From Anaerolineae bacterium (lineage in GTDB: Bacteria > Chloroflexota > Anaerolineae > Promineifilales > Promineifilaceae): DNA of 33,099 nucleotides. This document shows, piece by piece, positions 1 to 7,694 of this stretch. Position numbers and translations under genes: made by a program. The stretch spans positions 1 through 33,099 of the forward strand of contig JAHBVI010000076.1 in the NCBI GenBank assembly GCA_019637635.1, given 5' to 3'. Each line of letters opens with the position of its first letter. The first letter of the stretch is position 1. Under the pieces are notes generated by a model that was not told where the DNA came from, searched no databases, and was given only the letters and a program-made list of their open reading frames with translations.

Positions 1-39
1 TGCACCATATGAGACCGTTCATGGATATTGTTGTCTTGG

Positions 40-944
40 GTCGCTCCCCACACGGGGAGCGTGGATTGAAACACCTGTGCTTTGCCATTTTATTACAGGC
101 CATAAAGTCGCTCCCCACACGGGGAGCGTGGATTGAAACAGATTCACACTAGCCATCATACGCCATCTCCTGAGTCGCTCCCCACACGGGGAGCGTGGAT
201 TGAAACCCGCGCCTGGACATTGCCATAGATTTCGAGAAGCGTCGCTCCCCACACGGGGAGCGTGGATTGAAACGCGCGTAGGAATGGGCATAGACGGCCG
301 TGTCACCGTCGCTCCCCACACGGGGAGCGTGGATTGAAACTCCAAATTCAGGTAGGAGACCACCCCGGCCAATAGGTCGCTCCCCACACGGGGAGCGTGG
401 ATTGAAACTCCTACCGGTTCCGTATGGGCGATGTGGTAGATGCGGTCGCTCCCCACACGGGGAGCGTGGATTGAAACACGGCAAATACCCCATCTCCTGC
501 GCATACTGCCAGTCGCTCCCCACACGGGGAGCGTGGATTGAAACGTCGAGGATGCGCCCGTCGCGGGTGCGCAAATACTGTCGCTCCCCACACTGGGAGC
601 GTGGATTGAAACTGTTTTGGCGATCAGGTTGTCATCGCCATCAAACGTCGCTCCCCACACGGGGAGCGTGGATTGAAACGGCTCCCCACCCGGAGGTAGG
701 CGGCAGTGTTGGGTCGCTCCCCACACGGGGAGCGTGGATTGAAACTGGCGATAGATGGCGGCCAGGGCATCCAGGAGGGTCGCTCCCCACACGGGGAGCG
801 TGGATTGAAACAGGAGTTGATCGAGCCGATGGGCGCGGCGGAAAAGTCGCTCCCCACACGGGGAGCGTGGATTGAAACAGGCTTGCTCCCTCTCCCATTT
901 CTCAAACTCCGGTCGCTCCCCACACGGGGAGCGTGGATTGAAAC
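40..944 (+). CRISPR. CRISPR array, 14 repeats / 13 spacers, type I-C-like
   Basis: Fourteen 33-bp repeats begin GTCGCTCCCC and end GTGGATTGAAAC. Repeat starts are 40, 107, 174, 241, 308, 376, 445, 512, 580, 647, 713, 779, 846 and 912; spacers are 33-36 bp. Each repeat contains a 7-bp hairpin (GCTCCCC, loop ACAC, GGGGAGC). The hairpin plus the ATTGAAAC end resembles type I-C repeats (family knowledge); no cas gene is present to confirm it. All repeats match except number 9, which has G to T at 594. The 39 bases left of the first repeat do not end in GAAAC within spacer distance, so 40 is probably the first, leader-side repeat in this orientation, with leader and any cas genes off the left edge. 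Several spacers read as open protein-like sequence in one frame, fitting a phage or plasmid origin. ORFs across the array are artefacts of the repeats. Confidence 0.98.
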
Positions 945-1004
945 TTGCTCGCCGCCCTCTTTGGGTGTGTGAGACTTTGCAGTGTGTCGCTGTCTATGCG
1001 CAAT

Positions 1005-1020
1005 TTCCAGCTTACTGGAA
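1005..1020. promoter_or_regulatory. 6-4-6 palindrome upstream of glgB, possible operator
   Basis: TTCCAG, four bases, then CTGGAA form a perfect dyad 138 bp before the glgB start and 61 bp after the last CRISPR repeat. Its size suits a dimeric regulator site, but no regulator gene is nearby. A TAAAAT box at 1058-1063 could be a -10 element but has no properly spaced -35. The rest of 945-1157 shows nothing else recognisable. Confidence 0.25.
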
Positions 1021-1157
1021 TCAGGTGACAAAAGTCGCGTAAGTATCAAGCCTCTGCTAAAATGTAGCCGAGCAGGTCAGGTCATGGTGCGGTAATGGCT
1101 TGCCTGCGCTAAAACAGACAAATCAAGTGTTCCTGCTGAAACGTCCCTGGTGAAACT

Positions 1158-3362
1158 ATGAATGAATCTTACACTTTATCAGCCGAAGAAATTGAATCCA
1201 TTGTCAACGGAAATCATGGCGACCCGTTTCGGGTGCTTGGCCCTCATGCGGTGGACGATGGTGTCGTCATTCGCGCCTTTATGCCACAGGCGGCGCAGGT
1301 AGAGGTGGTAACAGGCGACGGCCGTTACTCCATGCAGCGCCAACATTGGGACGGCTTTTTTGAACTGCTGCTGCCCAACCGGGTAATGCCGCTGCACTAC
1401 CAACTGGCTGTTGTTACCCATCACGGCCAACAACAGCTACACGAAGACCCCTATGCGTTTCTACCGGCGCTGTCCGATTTTGATGAGCATTTGTTGGCCG
1501 AAGGTACGCACTTGCGCATGTATGAACAGATTGGCGCACAGTTACTGGACATCAACGGCGTCTCCGGGGTGCGGTTTGCCGTCTGGGCGCCCAACGCGCA
1601 GCGGGTCAGTGTGATCGGCGATTTCAACAATTGGGACGGCCGTCGCCATCCCATGCTTCTCCATCACGGCAGCGGCATCTGGACCATCTTCATTCCCGGA
1701 CTGGCCGAAGGCGCATTGTATAAATTTGAACTCAAAACCCGGTATAAAGGCTATACCGTGGCCAAAGCCGACCCGGTTGGCTTCGCCAGCCAGATGCGCC
1801 CCAACAACGCTTCTATGGTGTGGAACATCAACAAACACCAATGGCAAGACGAAAGCTGGATGAGCAGCCGGGAGCAGCGCCATGCGCCCAACACCCCATT
1901 ATCTGCTTACGAAGTCCATTTGGGTTCCTGGCAGCGCAAGAATGGCTGGGAGTGGCTGACGTACCGGGAACTGGCCGAACAGTTGGTGCCCTATGTAAAG
2001 GAAATGGGTTTCACGCACATCGAGCTGTTGCCGGTAGCCGAGCATCCCTTTGACGGTTCCTGGGGCTATCAGGTGACAGGTTATTTTGCGCCCACCAGCC
2101 GCTTTGGCACACCCGATGATTTCATGGCCTTTGTAGACGCCTGCCACCAGGCCGGCATTGGCGTCATTGTAGATTGGGTGCCGGCCCACTTCCCCACCGA
2201 CCAGCACGGGCTGGGCTTTTTTGACGGCACACATCTATACGAACATGAAGACCCACGTCAGGGGGCGCATCCCGATTGGGGCACGTACATTTTTAATTAC
2301 GGCCGTAATGAAGTCCGCCAATTCCTCATCAGCAACGCCCTTTTCTGGCTGGACAAATATCACATTGATGGCCTGCGTGTGGACGCGGTGGCTTCCATGC
2401 TCTACCTGGACTTCTCGCGTAAACAAGGTGAATGGTTGCCCAACCGCTACGGCGGACGCGAAAACATTGACGCCATCGAATTCCTACGTCGCTTCAACGA
2501 GCAGGTGCATGAAAAGTATCCCGGCGTCCTCACCTTTGCCGAAGAATCCACCGCCTGGCCCGGCGTCACCCATCCCCCCCAGGACGGCGGCCTGGGGTTC
2601 GATTACAAGTGGAATATGGGCTGGATGCACGACTCGTTGCAATACATCAGCAACGACCCCGTTTATCGCGCCTACCACCAGGGCACTTTAACCTTTTCGC
2701 TGCTCTATGCCTTTAGTGAACGGTTCATTTTGCCCTTCTCCCATGATGAAGTGGTACATCTTAAGAAGAGTATGCTGGATAAAATGCCCGGCGATCTGTG
2801 GCAAAAATATGCCAATCTGCGCCTGCTGTATGGTTACCAATGGGCGCATCCGGGTAAAAAATTACTCTTTATGGGCGGCGAATTTGGACAATGGCGCGAA
2901 TGGAGCGAAGAGCGCAGCCTGGATTGGCAGCTATTGGAACACGACGCCCACCGGGGATTGCAGGAATTTGTAAGGGAGTTAAATGTGGTGTACGGCCGTG
3001 AAACACCCCTGTTCGCCGATGATAACTCCTGGGAAGGTTTCAAATGGTTGGATTTCAGAGATAGCGAGCGCAGCCTGTTGGCTTTTCTGCGCATTGATCC
3101 CACTACCCAGGATAAGGTCCTGGTAACCTGCAATTTCACACCAGTCGTCAGGCATCACTATCGCCTGGGTGTGCCGGATGCGGGCAGCTATGTAGAAATC
3201 CTCAACAGCGATCATCAGAAATATGGCGGCAGCCACGTCATCAATGAAGGCTCATTTACGGCCGAAGCGGTAGCCTGGCACGATATGCCCTACTCCATCC
3301 AGATCACCTTACCCCCGCTCGGTCTAGCCCTGTTCAAACTAGACATAAGGCAAAATGAATAG
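1158..3362 (+). CDS. glgB: 1,4-alpha-glucan branching enzyme
   Basis: Cytoplasmic GH13 enzyme that cuts alpha-1,4 glucan chains and re-attaches them by alpha-1,6 bonds in glycogen synthesis. The 734 residues match the usual length of full GlgB. The N-terminal part (NGNHGDPFRVLGPH at about 18) and the carbohydrate-binding module 48 region (FAVWAPNAQRVSVIGDFNNW) are typical. In the barrel, the nucleophile Asp is at about 409 in GLRVDAV, the acid/base Glu at about 462 in FAEEST, and the third acidic residue lies in FSHDEVVH. The C-terminal beta domain is complete. The ATG is kept because the N-terminus aligns with the family, although the ribosome site is weak. It stands alone after the CRISPR array, with no other glg gene in view; its codon use and ACGGCCGT content resemble the rest of the window. 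Confidence 0.97.
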   Translation: MNESYTLSAEEIESIVNGNHGDPFRVLGPHAVDDGVVIRAFMPQAAQVEVVTGDGRYSMQRQHWDGFFELLLPNRVMPLHYQLAVVTHHGQQQLHEDPYAFLPALSDFDEHLLAEGTHLRMYEQIGAQLLDINGVSGVRFAVWAPNAQRVSVIGDFNNWDGRRHPMLLHHGSGIWTIFIPGLAEGALYKFELKTRYKGYTVAKADPVGFASQMRPNNASMVWNINKHQWQDESWMSSREQRHAPNTPLSAYEVHLGSWQRKNGWEWLTYRELAEQLVPYVKEMGFTHIELLPVAEHPFDGSWGYQVTGYFAPTSRFGTPDDFMAFVDACHQAGIGVIVDWVPAHFPTDQHGLGFFDGTHLYEHEDPRQGAHPDWGTYIFNYGRNEVRQFLISNALFWLDKYHIDGLRVDAVASMLYLDFSRKQGEWLPNRYGGRENIDAIEFLRRFNEQVHEKYPGVLTFAEESTAWPGVTHPPQDGGLGFDYKWNMGWMHDSLQYISNDPVYRAYHQGTLTFSLLYAFSERFILPFSHDEVVHLKKSMLDKMPGDLWQKYANLRLLYGYQWAHPGKKLLFMGGEFGQWREWSEERSLDWQLLEHDAHRGLQEFVRELNVVYGRETPLFADDNSWEGFKWLDFRDSERSLLAFLRIDPTTQDKVLVTCNFTPVVRHHYRLGVPDAGSYVEILNSDHQKYGGSHVINEGSFTAEAVAWHDMPYSIQITLPPLGLALFKLDIRQNE

Positions 3363-3397
3363 AGACTAAATAACAAATTTAATTGCCTAAAGTGGGT

Positions 3398-3403
3398 TAT
3401 AAT
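3398..3403 (+). promoter_or_regulatory. TATAAT -10 box ahead of structured RNA
   Basis: A consensus TATAAT lies 36 bp after the glgB stop. No good -35 hexamer is found at 16-18 bp spacing, so strength is uncertain. It would start a transcript near 3410, just before the folded region that ends at the terminator. Confidence 0.4.
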
Positions 3404-3409
3404 CATGTT

Positions 3410-3613
3410 TATCCTGGTCAGTGAACGGTACAAGGAGAAACCTCCCCCCTAAAACTGGCACGAGAGAAACGCGACTGGAACAACCGCTGATCAGGTGAGG
3501 GTAATGTCCCTCCTCCTTGTATCGTAACATTACCCGTTAACCAGCAATGCTCTTCCCTCCTGGAGTATTGCTAAACCAAGAAACGGCTACCCCCAAAGGT
3601 AGCCGTTTTCTTT
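3410..3613 (+). ncRNA. candidate structured non-coding RNA with CCUCCU loops
   Basis: About 200 nt between a TATAAT box and an intrinsic terminator, with no credible reading frame. A nested long stem can form: CTGGT 3414-3418 with ACCAG 3540-3544, AACGG 3424-3428 with CCGTT 3534-3538, and TACAAGGAG 3429-3437 with CTCCTTGTA 3513-3521. A competing 9-bp hairpin pairs GGGTAATGT 3499-3507 with ACATTACCC 3527-3535. A further hairpin runs 3544-3571. The loops of the latter two expose CCCUCCUCCUU (3508-3518) and UCCCUCCU (3554-3561), which resemble anti-Shine-Dalgarno loops of known bacterial small RNAs. I could not match it to 6S, SRP, tmRNA or a riboswitch class I know. It may instead be a leader or attenuator for the downstream polysaccharide locus, or partly the glgB 3' region. 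Confidence 0.45.
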
Positions 3614-3614
3614 T
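3581..3614 (+). terminator. Rho-independent terminator
   Basis: A perfect 11-bp stem pairs AAACGGCTACC (3581-3591) with GGTAGCCGTTT (3598-3608) around a 6-nt loop, followed by a T-rich run TCTTTTA. It ends the candidate RNA and separates glgB transcription from the polysaccharide locus. Confidence 0.88.
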
Positions 3615-3762
3615 ACCCCCCTTGATTTTGCCCCCTTAAGAGAACCCTTAACTGCTGATGAATAAAATGCGTCGGATGATATTGTTTAGTAACGTTATTC
3701 GCCAAAAAGGGCAATCGAAGCGTATTGAGATCGTTCCCCCTTCTTCTGAGGTTGTGACTGCC

Positions 3763-4971
3763 ATGAAAATATTGATGATAGCCCCAGAGCCATTTTTTGA
3801 ACCGAGAGGGACACCTCTGAGTATTTATCAGCGCCTCCAGGCGCTCTCCACATTGGGACACCACGTGGATCTGGTCACTTATCACGTTGGTAAGGATGTG
3901 CATTTTCCAAATGTTGATATTCACCGTATTCCCCGTGTGCCTTTTATCAAAGAAGTTAAAGTGGGGCCATCATGGATAAAACCTTTGCTTGATTTGCTTT
4001 TATTTTTCAAAGCATTTGGTTTGTTACTGACCAAAAAGTATGATGTTATTCACACACATGAGGAAGCGGCTTTCTTTGGCGTCTTTCTGGCCTGGATTTT
4101 CAGAACACGGCACATTTATGACATGCATTCCAGCCTGCCGCGCCAGTTGAAAAATTTCAACTTCGGCGACTGGTCACCGCTGGTGAAGCTGTTTGAAGTT
4201 CTGGAAAGGATTACACTACGCGGTTCAGATGCGGTTATTACCATCGGGGCGGATCTGGAACTGTTGGTCAAGCGCATCAACCCGAATGTGAACCCCTTGA
4301 TGGTGGAAAACCTGCCCTTTTTCATTAGCAGCGGCCATCCGCAGGCAGCGCAAATCGAGTCTCTCAGAAAGGAACTTCACCTGAATGGAAAAGCGCCCAT
4401 TGTGTACACGGGTACGTTTGAGCGTTATCAAGGGTTGGGTCTTTTATTCGAGAGCGCGGCTGTTGTGGTGAAAGAAAACCCGGCAGTATGTTTTGTGCTG
4501 GTTGGCGGCAAACAACAGCAGATCGAAAAATGGCGGGAAACGGCCGTTACCCTGGGCATTGCCGATCATGTGCGGTTTGTGGGCACGGTGCCGCCAGAGG
4601 ATGCCGCCCACTACATGGAACTGGCCGAAATTTTAGTCTCGCCCCGCATAGATGGCACCTCAGTCCCTTTGAAAATTTACAGCTACCTGTATGCCGGTAA
4701 ACCAACCATAGCCACCAACCTGATAGCCCATACGCAGGTATTAAACGACGATATCGCCTGCCTGGTTGATCCCACCGGTGAAGCGTTGGCTGCGGGCATT
4801 CTACGGTTATTACAGGACCCAGACTTGCGGCAGCGCCTGGGCGCCAATGCGCGTATCTTTGCCGAAGCCCGGTTTAACCATGAAAATTACCTGGACAAAA
4901 TGAAACAGGTCTACCGGTTTAACCAGCCATTTTTAGAGGCCAAGGAAAAGACGGCGCCCGCCCTGAAGTAA
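3763..4971 (+). CDS. GT4-family glycosyltransferase
   Basis: Retaining, nucleotide-sugar-dependent GT-B enzyme, probably adding a sugar to a lipid-linked surface glycan in the cytoplasm. It has 402 residues. The start MKILMIAPEPFFEPRGTP is typical of GT4 N-termini that carry a glycine-rich acceptor loop. The donor domain shows YTGTFERYQGLGLLFESA and then GTSVPLKIYSYLYAGKPTIATN, the variant C-terminal GT4 motif. The frame is open from an ATG at 3658, but 3763 is preferred: GAGG at 3748-3751 precedes it and homologous proteins start here. It is the first gene after the terminator and lies 5 bp before asnB, so it likely opens the polysaccharide operon. The first half is more AT-rich than its neighbours and lacks the ACGGCCGT octamer. 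Substrate is unknown. Confidence 0.88.
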   Translation: MKILMIAPEPFFEPRGTPLSIYQRLQALSTLGHHVDLVTYHVGKDVHFPNVDIHRIPRVPFIKEVKVGPSWIKPLLDLLLFFKAFGLLLTKKYDVIHTHEEAAFFGVFLAWIFRTRHIYDMHSSLPRQLKNFNFGDWSPLVKLFEVLERITLRGSDAVITIGADLELLVKRINPNVNPLMVENLPFFISSGHPQAAQIESLRKELHLNGKAPIVYTGTFERYQGLGLLFESAAVVVKENPAVCFVLVGGKQQQIEKWRETAVTLGIADHVRFVGTVPPEDAAHYMELAEILVSPRIDGTSVPLKIYSYLYAGKPTIATNLIAHTQVLNDDIACLVDPTGEALAAGILRLLQDPDLRQRLGANARIFAEARFNHENYLDKMKQVYRFNQPFLEAKEKTAPALK

Positions 4972-4976
4972 GCCTG

Positions 4977-6845
4977 ATGTGTGGTGTTTGCGGGATTGTG
5001 GGAGCAGACCGGTCACGCCGGGACGAGATTTTACGGCAGATGTGCCACCTGCTGGCCCACCGTGGGCCTGATGATGCCGGTTATTACACCGATGAAGAAG
5101 CCACCCTGGGTATGAGGCGGCTGGCCATCATTGACCTGGTAACAGGCCAACAACCCCTTACCAATGAAGATGAAACTTTATGGCTGGTGTATAACGGTGA
5201 AATTTACAATTACCGGGAATTACGCACGGAACTGAAGCGCAAGGGCCACCAGTTCCGCACAGAAGGCGACTCTGAGGTTATCGTCCATGCCTACGAGGAG
5301 TATGGGCCTGATTGTGTCACTCATTTTAATGGCATGTTTGCCTTTGCCATTTGGGATACCCGGCAGCGCCGCCTGTTCCTGGCCCGTGACCACGTGGGGA
5401 TTAAACCGCTCTATTATTGGAGCAACGGCCGTACCCTCATCTTTGCCTCCGAATTAAAAGCTCTCACCGCCCACCCCCTGGTTCCCCGCCAGGTTAACCC
5501 GGCCGCGCTCGATCACCTCCTGACCCTGGAATATATCCCCTCGCCGCTGACTATCTTTCAGGATGTACACAAACTACCACCCGGCCACTGGCTGCACTTT
5601 CAAGCCGGGCACATCCAGCACCAATCCTTTTGGGAAATCAAACCGCAACCATTACCTGCCGATGACAACACCTGCGCCGAGATGCTGCATGACCTGATTC
5701 AAGACGCCGTGCGCTTGCAGTTGATGAGCGATGTGCCGTTAGGCGCATTCCTCAGCGGGGGTATTGATTCCAGCACCATTGTCGCCTGCATGAGCCAGGC
5801 CATGACCCTGCCGGTGCAAACATTTTCTATTGGTTTCGGCGAGGCCACTTACAATGAACTGCCCTACGCCCGCGCCATTGCCGCCGGTTTTAACACGCAG
5901 CATACCGAAGAGATATTGACGCCGGATATTGGCCCCCTGGTGGAGCAATTGGCGGCGCATCTGGACGAACCGCTGGCCGATTTTTCCATCTTCCCCACCT
6001 ATCTGGTCTCTAAAGTGGCGGCGCAGCAGGTAAAGGTGGTTTTATCCGGCGATGGCGGTGATGAATTGTTTGGCGGGTATGATACCTACGTGGCCCAGCA
6101 GCTAGATCGCTATTATCACTGGCTACCGGCAACGGTACGCCAGCGGATGCTGCCATCTATCATGGGCCGGATACCGCCACAACCGGCCAAAAAAGGGGTC
6201 ATTAACAAGACGAAACGATTTGTTGAAGGGGCCGCTTTGCCATCGGCCTGGCAGCATACGCGCTGGATGATGTTTTTACCGGAGCGTGACAAAACCGGGT
6301 TATATACGCCGGCGATGCAGGCCGGGTTGAATGGGCACACGGCCGTTGCCACCCTGGAGCGCACCTTCCAACAAGCGACTGACCTGGAACCACTGGCCCA
6401 ACAGCAATACGTGGATATGAAAACCTACCTGGCCGATAATATCCTCACCAAAGTAGACCGCATGAGTATGGCCGTCTCGCTGGAAGCACGAGTGCCGCTG
6501 CTGGATCATCGAATTGTTGAATTTGCTCTCAGTCTGCCGCCACGCTTGAAGCTGTATCGGGGGCAGACAAAGGTCATTTTGCGGCGGGCCATGCACGGCC
6601 GTTTACCAGATGCCATACTCAGCAAACCAAAAGAAGGCTTTAGCATCCCGCTCAAACATTGGCTGGTCGGCCCCCTACGGCCGTTACTGACCGACCTCTT
6701 ATCTGAATCCACTGTGCGCCAACGTGGTTACTTTCAACCGGAGACTGTGACCCGGTGGGTAAAAGAGCATTTGGACGGCCGTGCCAATCATAGCCACCGC
6801 TTATGGTCCATGATGTTATTTGAACTCTGGCTGCAAAATCAGTAA
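4977..6845 (+). CDS. asnB: asparagine synthase (glutamine-hydrolysing)-type amidotransferase, copy 1
   Basis: Predicted to release ammonia from glutamine and amidate an acid activated by ATP. In cell-surface loci such paralogues are usually thought to act on a glycan or on amino-acid precursors. It has 622 residues. The class II glutaminase domain has Cys2 as nucleophile (MCGVCGIVG), RGPDD, RRLAIIDL, NGEIYN and the DSEV aspartate. The synthetase domain has the ATP pyrophosphatase loop LSGGIDSS at about 258 and SGDGGDELFGGYD. All expected catalytic residues are present. It follows the GT4 gene by 5 bp. The stop codon lies within a heptamer-type inverted element. A second, clearly related copy is at 13113, each beside a SAM methyltransferase. 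True substrate (aspartate or a sugar acid) cannot be told from sequence. Confidence 0.93.
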   Translation: MCGVCGIVGADRSRRDEILRQMCHLLAHRGPDDAGYYTDEEATLGMRRLAIIDLVTGQQPLTNEDETLWLVYNGEIYNYRELRTELKRKGHQFRTEGDSEVIVHAYEEYGPDCVTHFNGMFAFAIWDTRQRRLFLARDHVGIKPLYYWSNGRTLIFASELKALTAHPLVPRQVNPAALDHLLTLEYIPSPLTIFQDVHKLPPGHWLHFQAGHIQHQSFWEIKPQPLPADDNTCAEMLHDLIQDAVRLQLMSDVPLGAFLSGGIDSSTIVACMSQAMTLPVQTFSIGFGEATYNELPYARAIAAGFNTQHTEEILTPDIGPLVEQLAAHLDEPLADFSIFPTYLVSKVAAQQVKVVLSGDGGDELFGGYDTYVAQQLDRYYHWLPATVRQRMLPSIMGRIPPQPAKKGVINKTKRFVEGAALPSAWQHTRWMMFLPERDKTGLYTPAMQAGLNGHTAVATLERTFQQATDLEPLAQQQYVDMKTYLADNILTKVDRMSMAVSLEARVPLLDHRIVEFALSLPPRLKLYRGQTKVILRRAMHGRLPDAILSKPKEGFSIPLKHWLVGPLRPLLTDLLSESTVRQRGYFQPETVTRWVKEHLDGRANHSHRLWSMMLFELWLQNQ

Positions 6846-6911
6846 ACGGTAATCGGGAATCAGTGATCGGTAAATAGTGACCGATTACCGTTTACCGATT
6901 ACCCGATTACC
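6840..6911. repeat. heptamer-based inverted-repeat element H1
   Basis: Tandem 7-bp units (CAGTAAA, CGGTAAT, CGGGAAT, CAGTGAT, CGGTAAA, TAGTGAC) switch to the opposite orientation (CGATTAC, CGTTTAC, CGATTAC, CGATTAC). Outer arms GGTAATCGGG 6848-6857 and CCCGATTACC 6902-6911 are perfect, as are inner arms ATCGGTAAA 6866-6874 and TTTACCGAT 6891-6899. The stop of the preceding asnB falls in the first unit. Confidence 0.85.
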
Positions 6912-6917
6912 AAAATT

Positions 6918-7694
6918 ATGGTAGTAGAACCCAACAACAATCTGCACACGGCCGTTGCCGCCTACTGGAATGAGCATATCCACGATCTGGAAATTGCCAC
7001 CCATCCGGTTGGTTCTGCCGGGTTTTTCCGTGAACTGGATGAGTACCGCTTCGACAAGCTGCGCTATTTGCCACAGGTCGTCAACTTTAGCGGCTATCGT
7101 GGGCAGCAGTTGTTAGAAGTGGGCTGTGGCGTGGGCATAGACCTGGTACGCTTCGCCCAGGGCGGGGCAGTGGTCACGGGCATTGATTTGTCGGAAACGG
7201 CCGTCAGCCTGGCCCGCCAAAACTTCCAACACCACCAACTAGACGGCGACCTGCACGTAATGAACGGCGAAGCCATGACCTTTGCCGACGCCAGCTTTGA
7301 TGCAGTATATGCTCACGGCGTCCTGCAATACACCGCCAACCCTGAAGCCATGATCGCCGAAATCTACCGCGTGCTGCGCCCCGGTGGGCAGGCTATCTGC
7401 ATGGTTTACAACCGTGTTTCCTGGCTCAATGCCCTCTCTAAACTGATGAACGTGGGGTTGGAACACGAAGATGCGCCCGTCTTGCGCAAATACAGCATAA
7501 GCGAATACCGGCAGTTATTACGGCCGTTTGCCCACTACCAGATCATCCCGGAACGCTTTCCCGTCAAGACCCAGCTCCATCACGGTCCCAAAGCTATTCT
7601 TTATAATTCCCTCTTTGTGAACCTTTTTAACCTGTTACCCAAAGTCATAGTGCGCCCACTGGGCTGGCATCTTATGGCTTTTGCCCGCAAATGA
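6918..7694 (+). CDS. class I SAM-dependent methyltransferase (MT1)
   Basis: Cytoplasmic Rossmann-fold methyltransferase of the Methyltransf_11/25 type, 258 residues. Motif I is LEVGCGVGIDLVRF at about 66-79, followed by the acidic VTGIDLSE. The post-motif AHGVLQYTANPEAMIAEIYRVLRPGG is classical. The C-terminus (about 185-258) contains a hydrophobic stretch near FVNLFNLLPKVI that may touch the membrane or a lipid-linked substrate. It starts 7 bp after element H1 without a clear ribosome site and overlaps the next gene by 4 bp. It resembles MT2 at 12307 in both the N-terminal YWN region and the C-terminal tail, so the two are probably paralogues. Substrate unknown; a sugar O- or N-methylation is likely from context. 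Confidence 0.88.
   Translation: MVVEPNNNLHTAVAAYWNEHIHDLEIATHPVGSAGFFRELDEYRFDKLRYLPQVVNFSGYRGQQLLEVGCGVGIDLVRFAQGGAVVTGIDLSETAVSLARQNFQHHQLDGDLHVMNGEAMTFADASFDAVYAHGVLQYTANPEAMIAEIYRVLRPGGQAICMVYNRVSWLNALSKLMNVGLEHEDAPVLRKYSISEYRQLLRPFAHYQIIPERFPVKTQLHHGPKAILYNSLFVNLFNLLPKVIVRPLGWHLMAFARK

Noticed and set aside
986..1018. GTCGCTGT... as a degenerate terminal CRISPR repeat
   Set aside because: Only the first six bases match and the distance from the last repeat (41 bp) exceeds all spacers.
19..1049. Several long open frames across the array on both strands
   Set aside because: They are made of translated CRISPR repeats whose spacing keeps frames open; no protein is implied.
3410..3613. Known RNA families (6S, SRP, tmRNA, c-di-GMP, TPP, SAM or cobalamin riboswitches)
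   Set aside because: Conserved core motifs I know for these classes were not found; left as an unassigned structured RNA.
3658..3762. Longer N-terminus of the first GT4 protein
   Set aside because: The added residues do not resemble the family and the ATG at 3763 has a better ribosome site.
6846..6911. Element H1 as an intrinsic terminator
   Set aside because: The stem is AT/GC mixed with no T-tract after it; the downstream gene follows in 7 bp.
7470..7493. Self-targeting by spacer 8
   Set aside because: The match needs a 4-nt indel in the middle and has no perfect seed through the spacer start, so functional targeting is unlikely.
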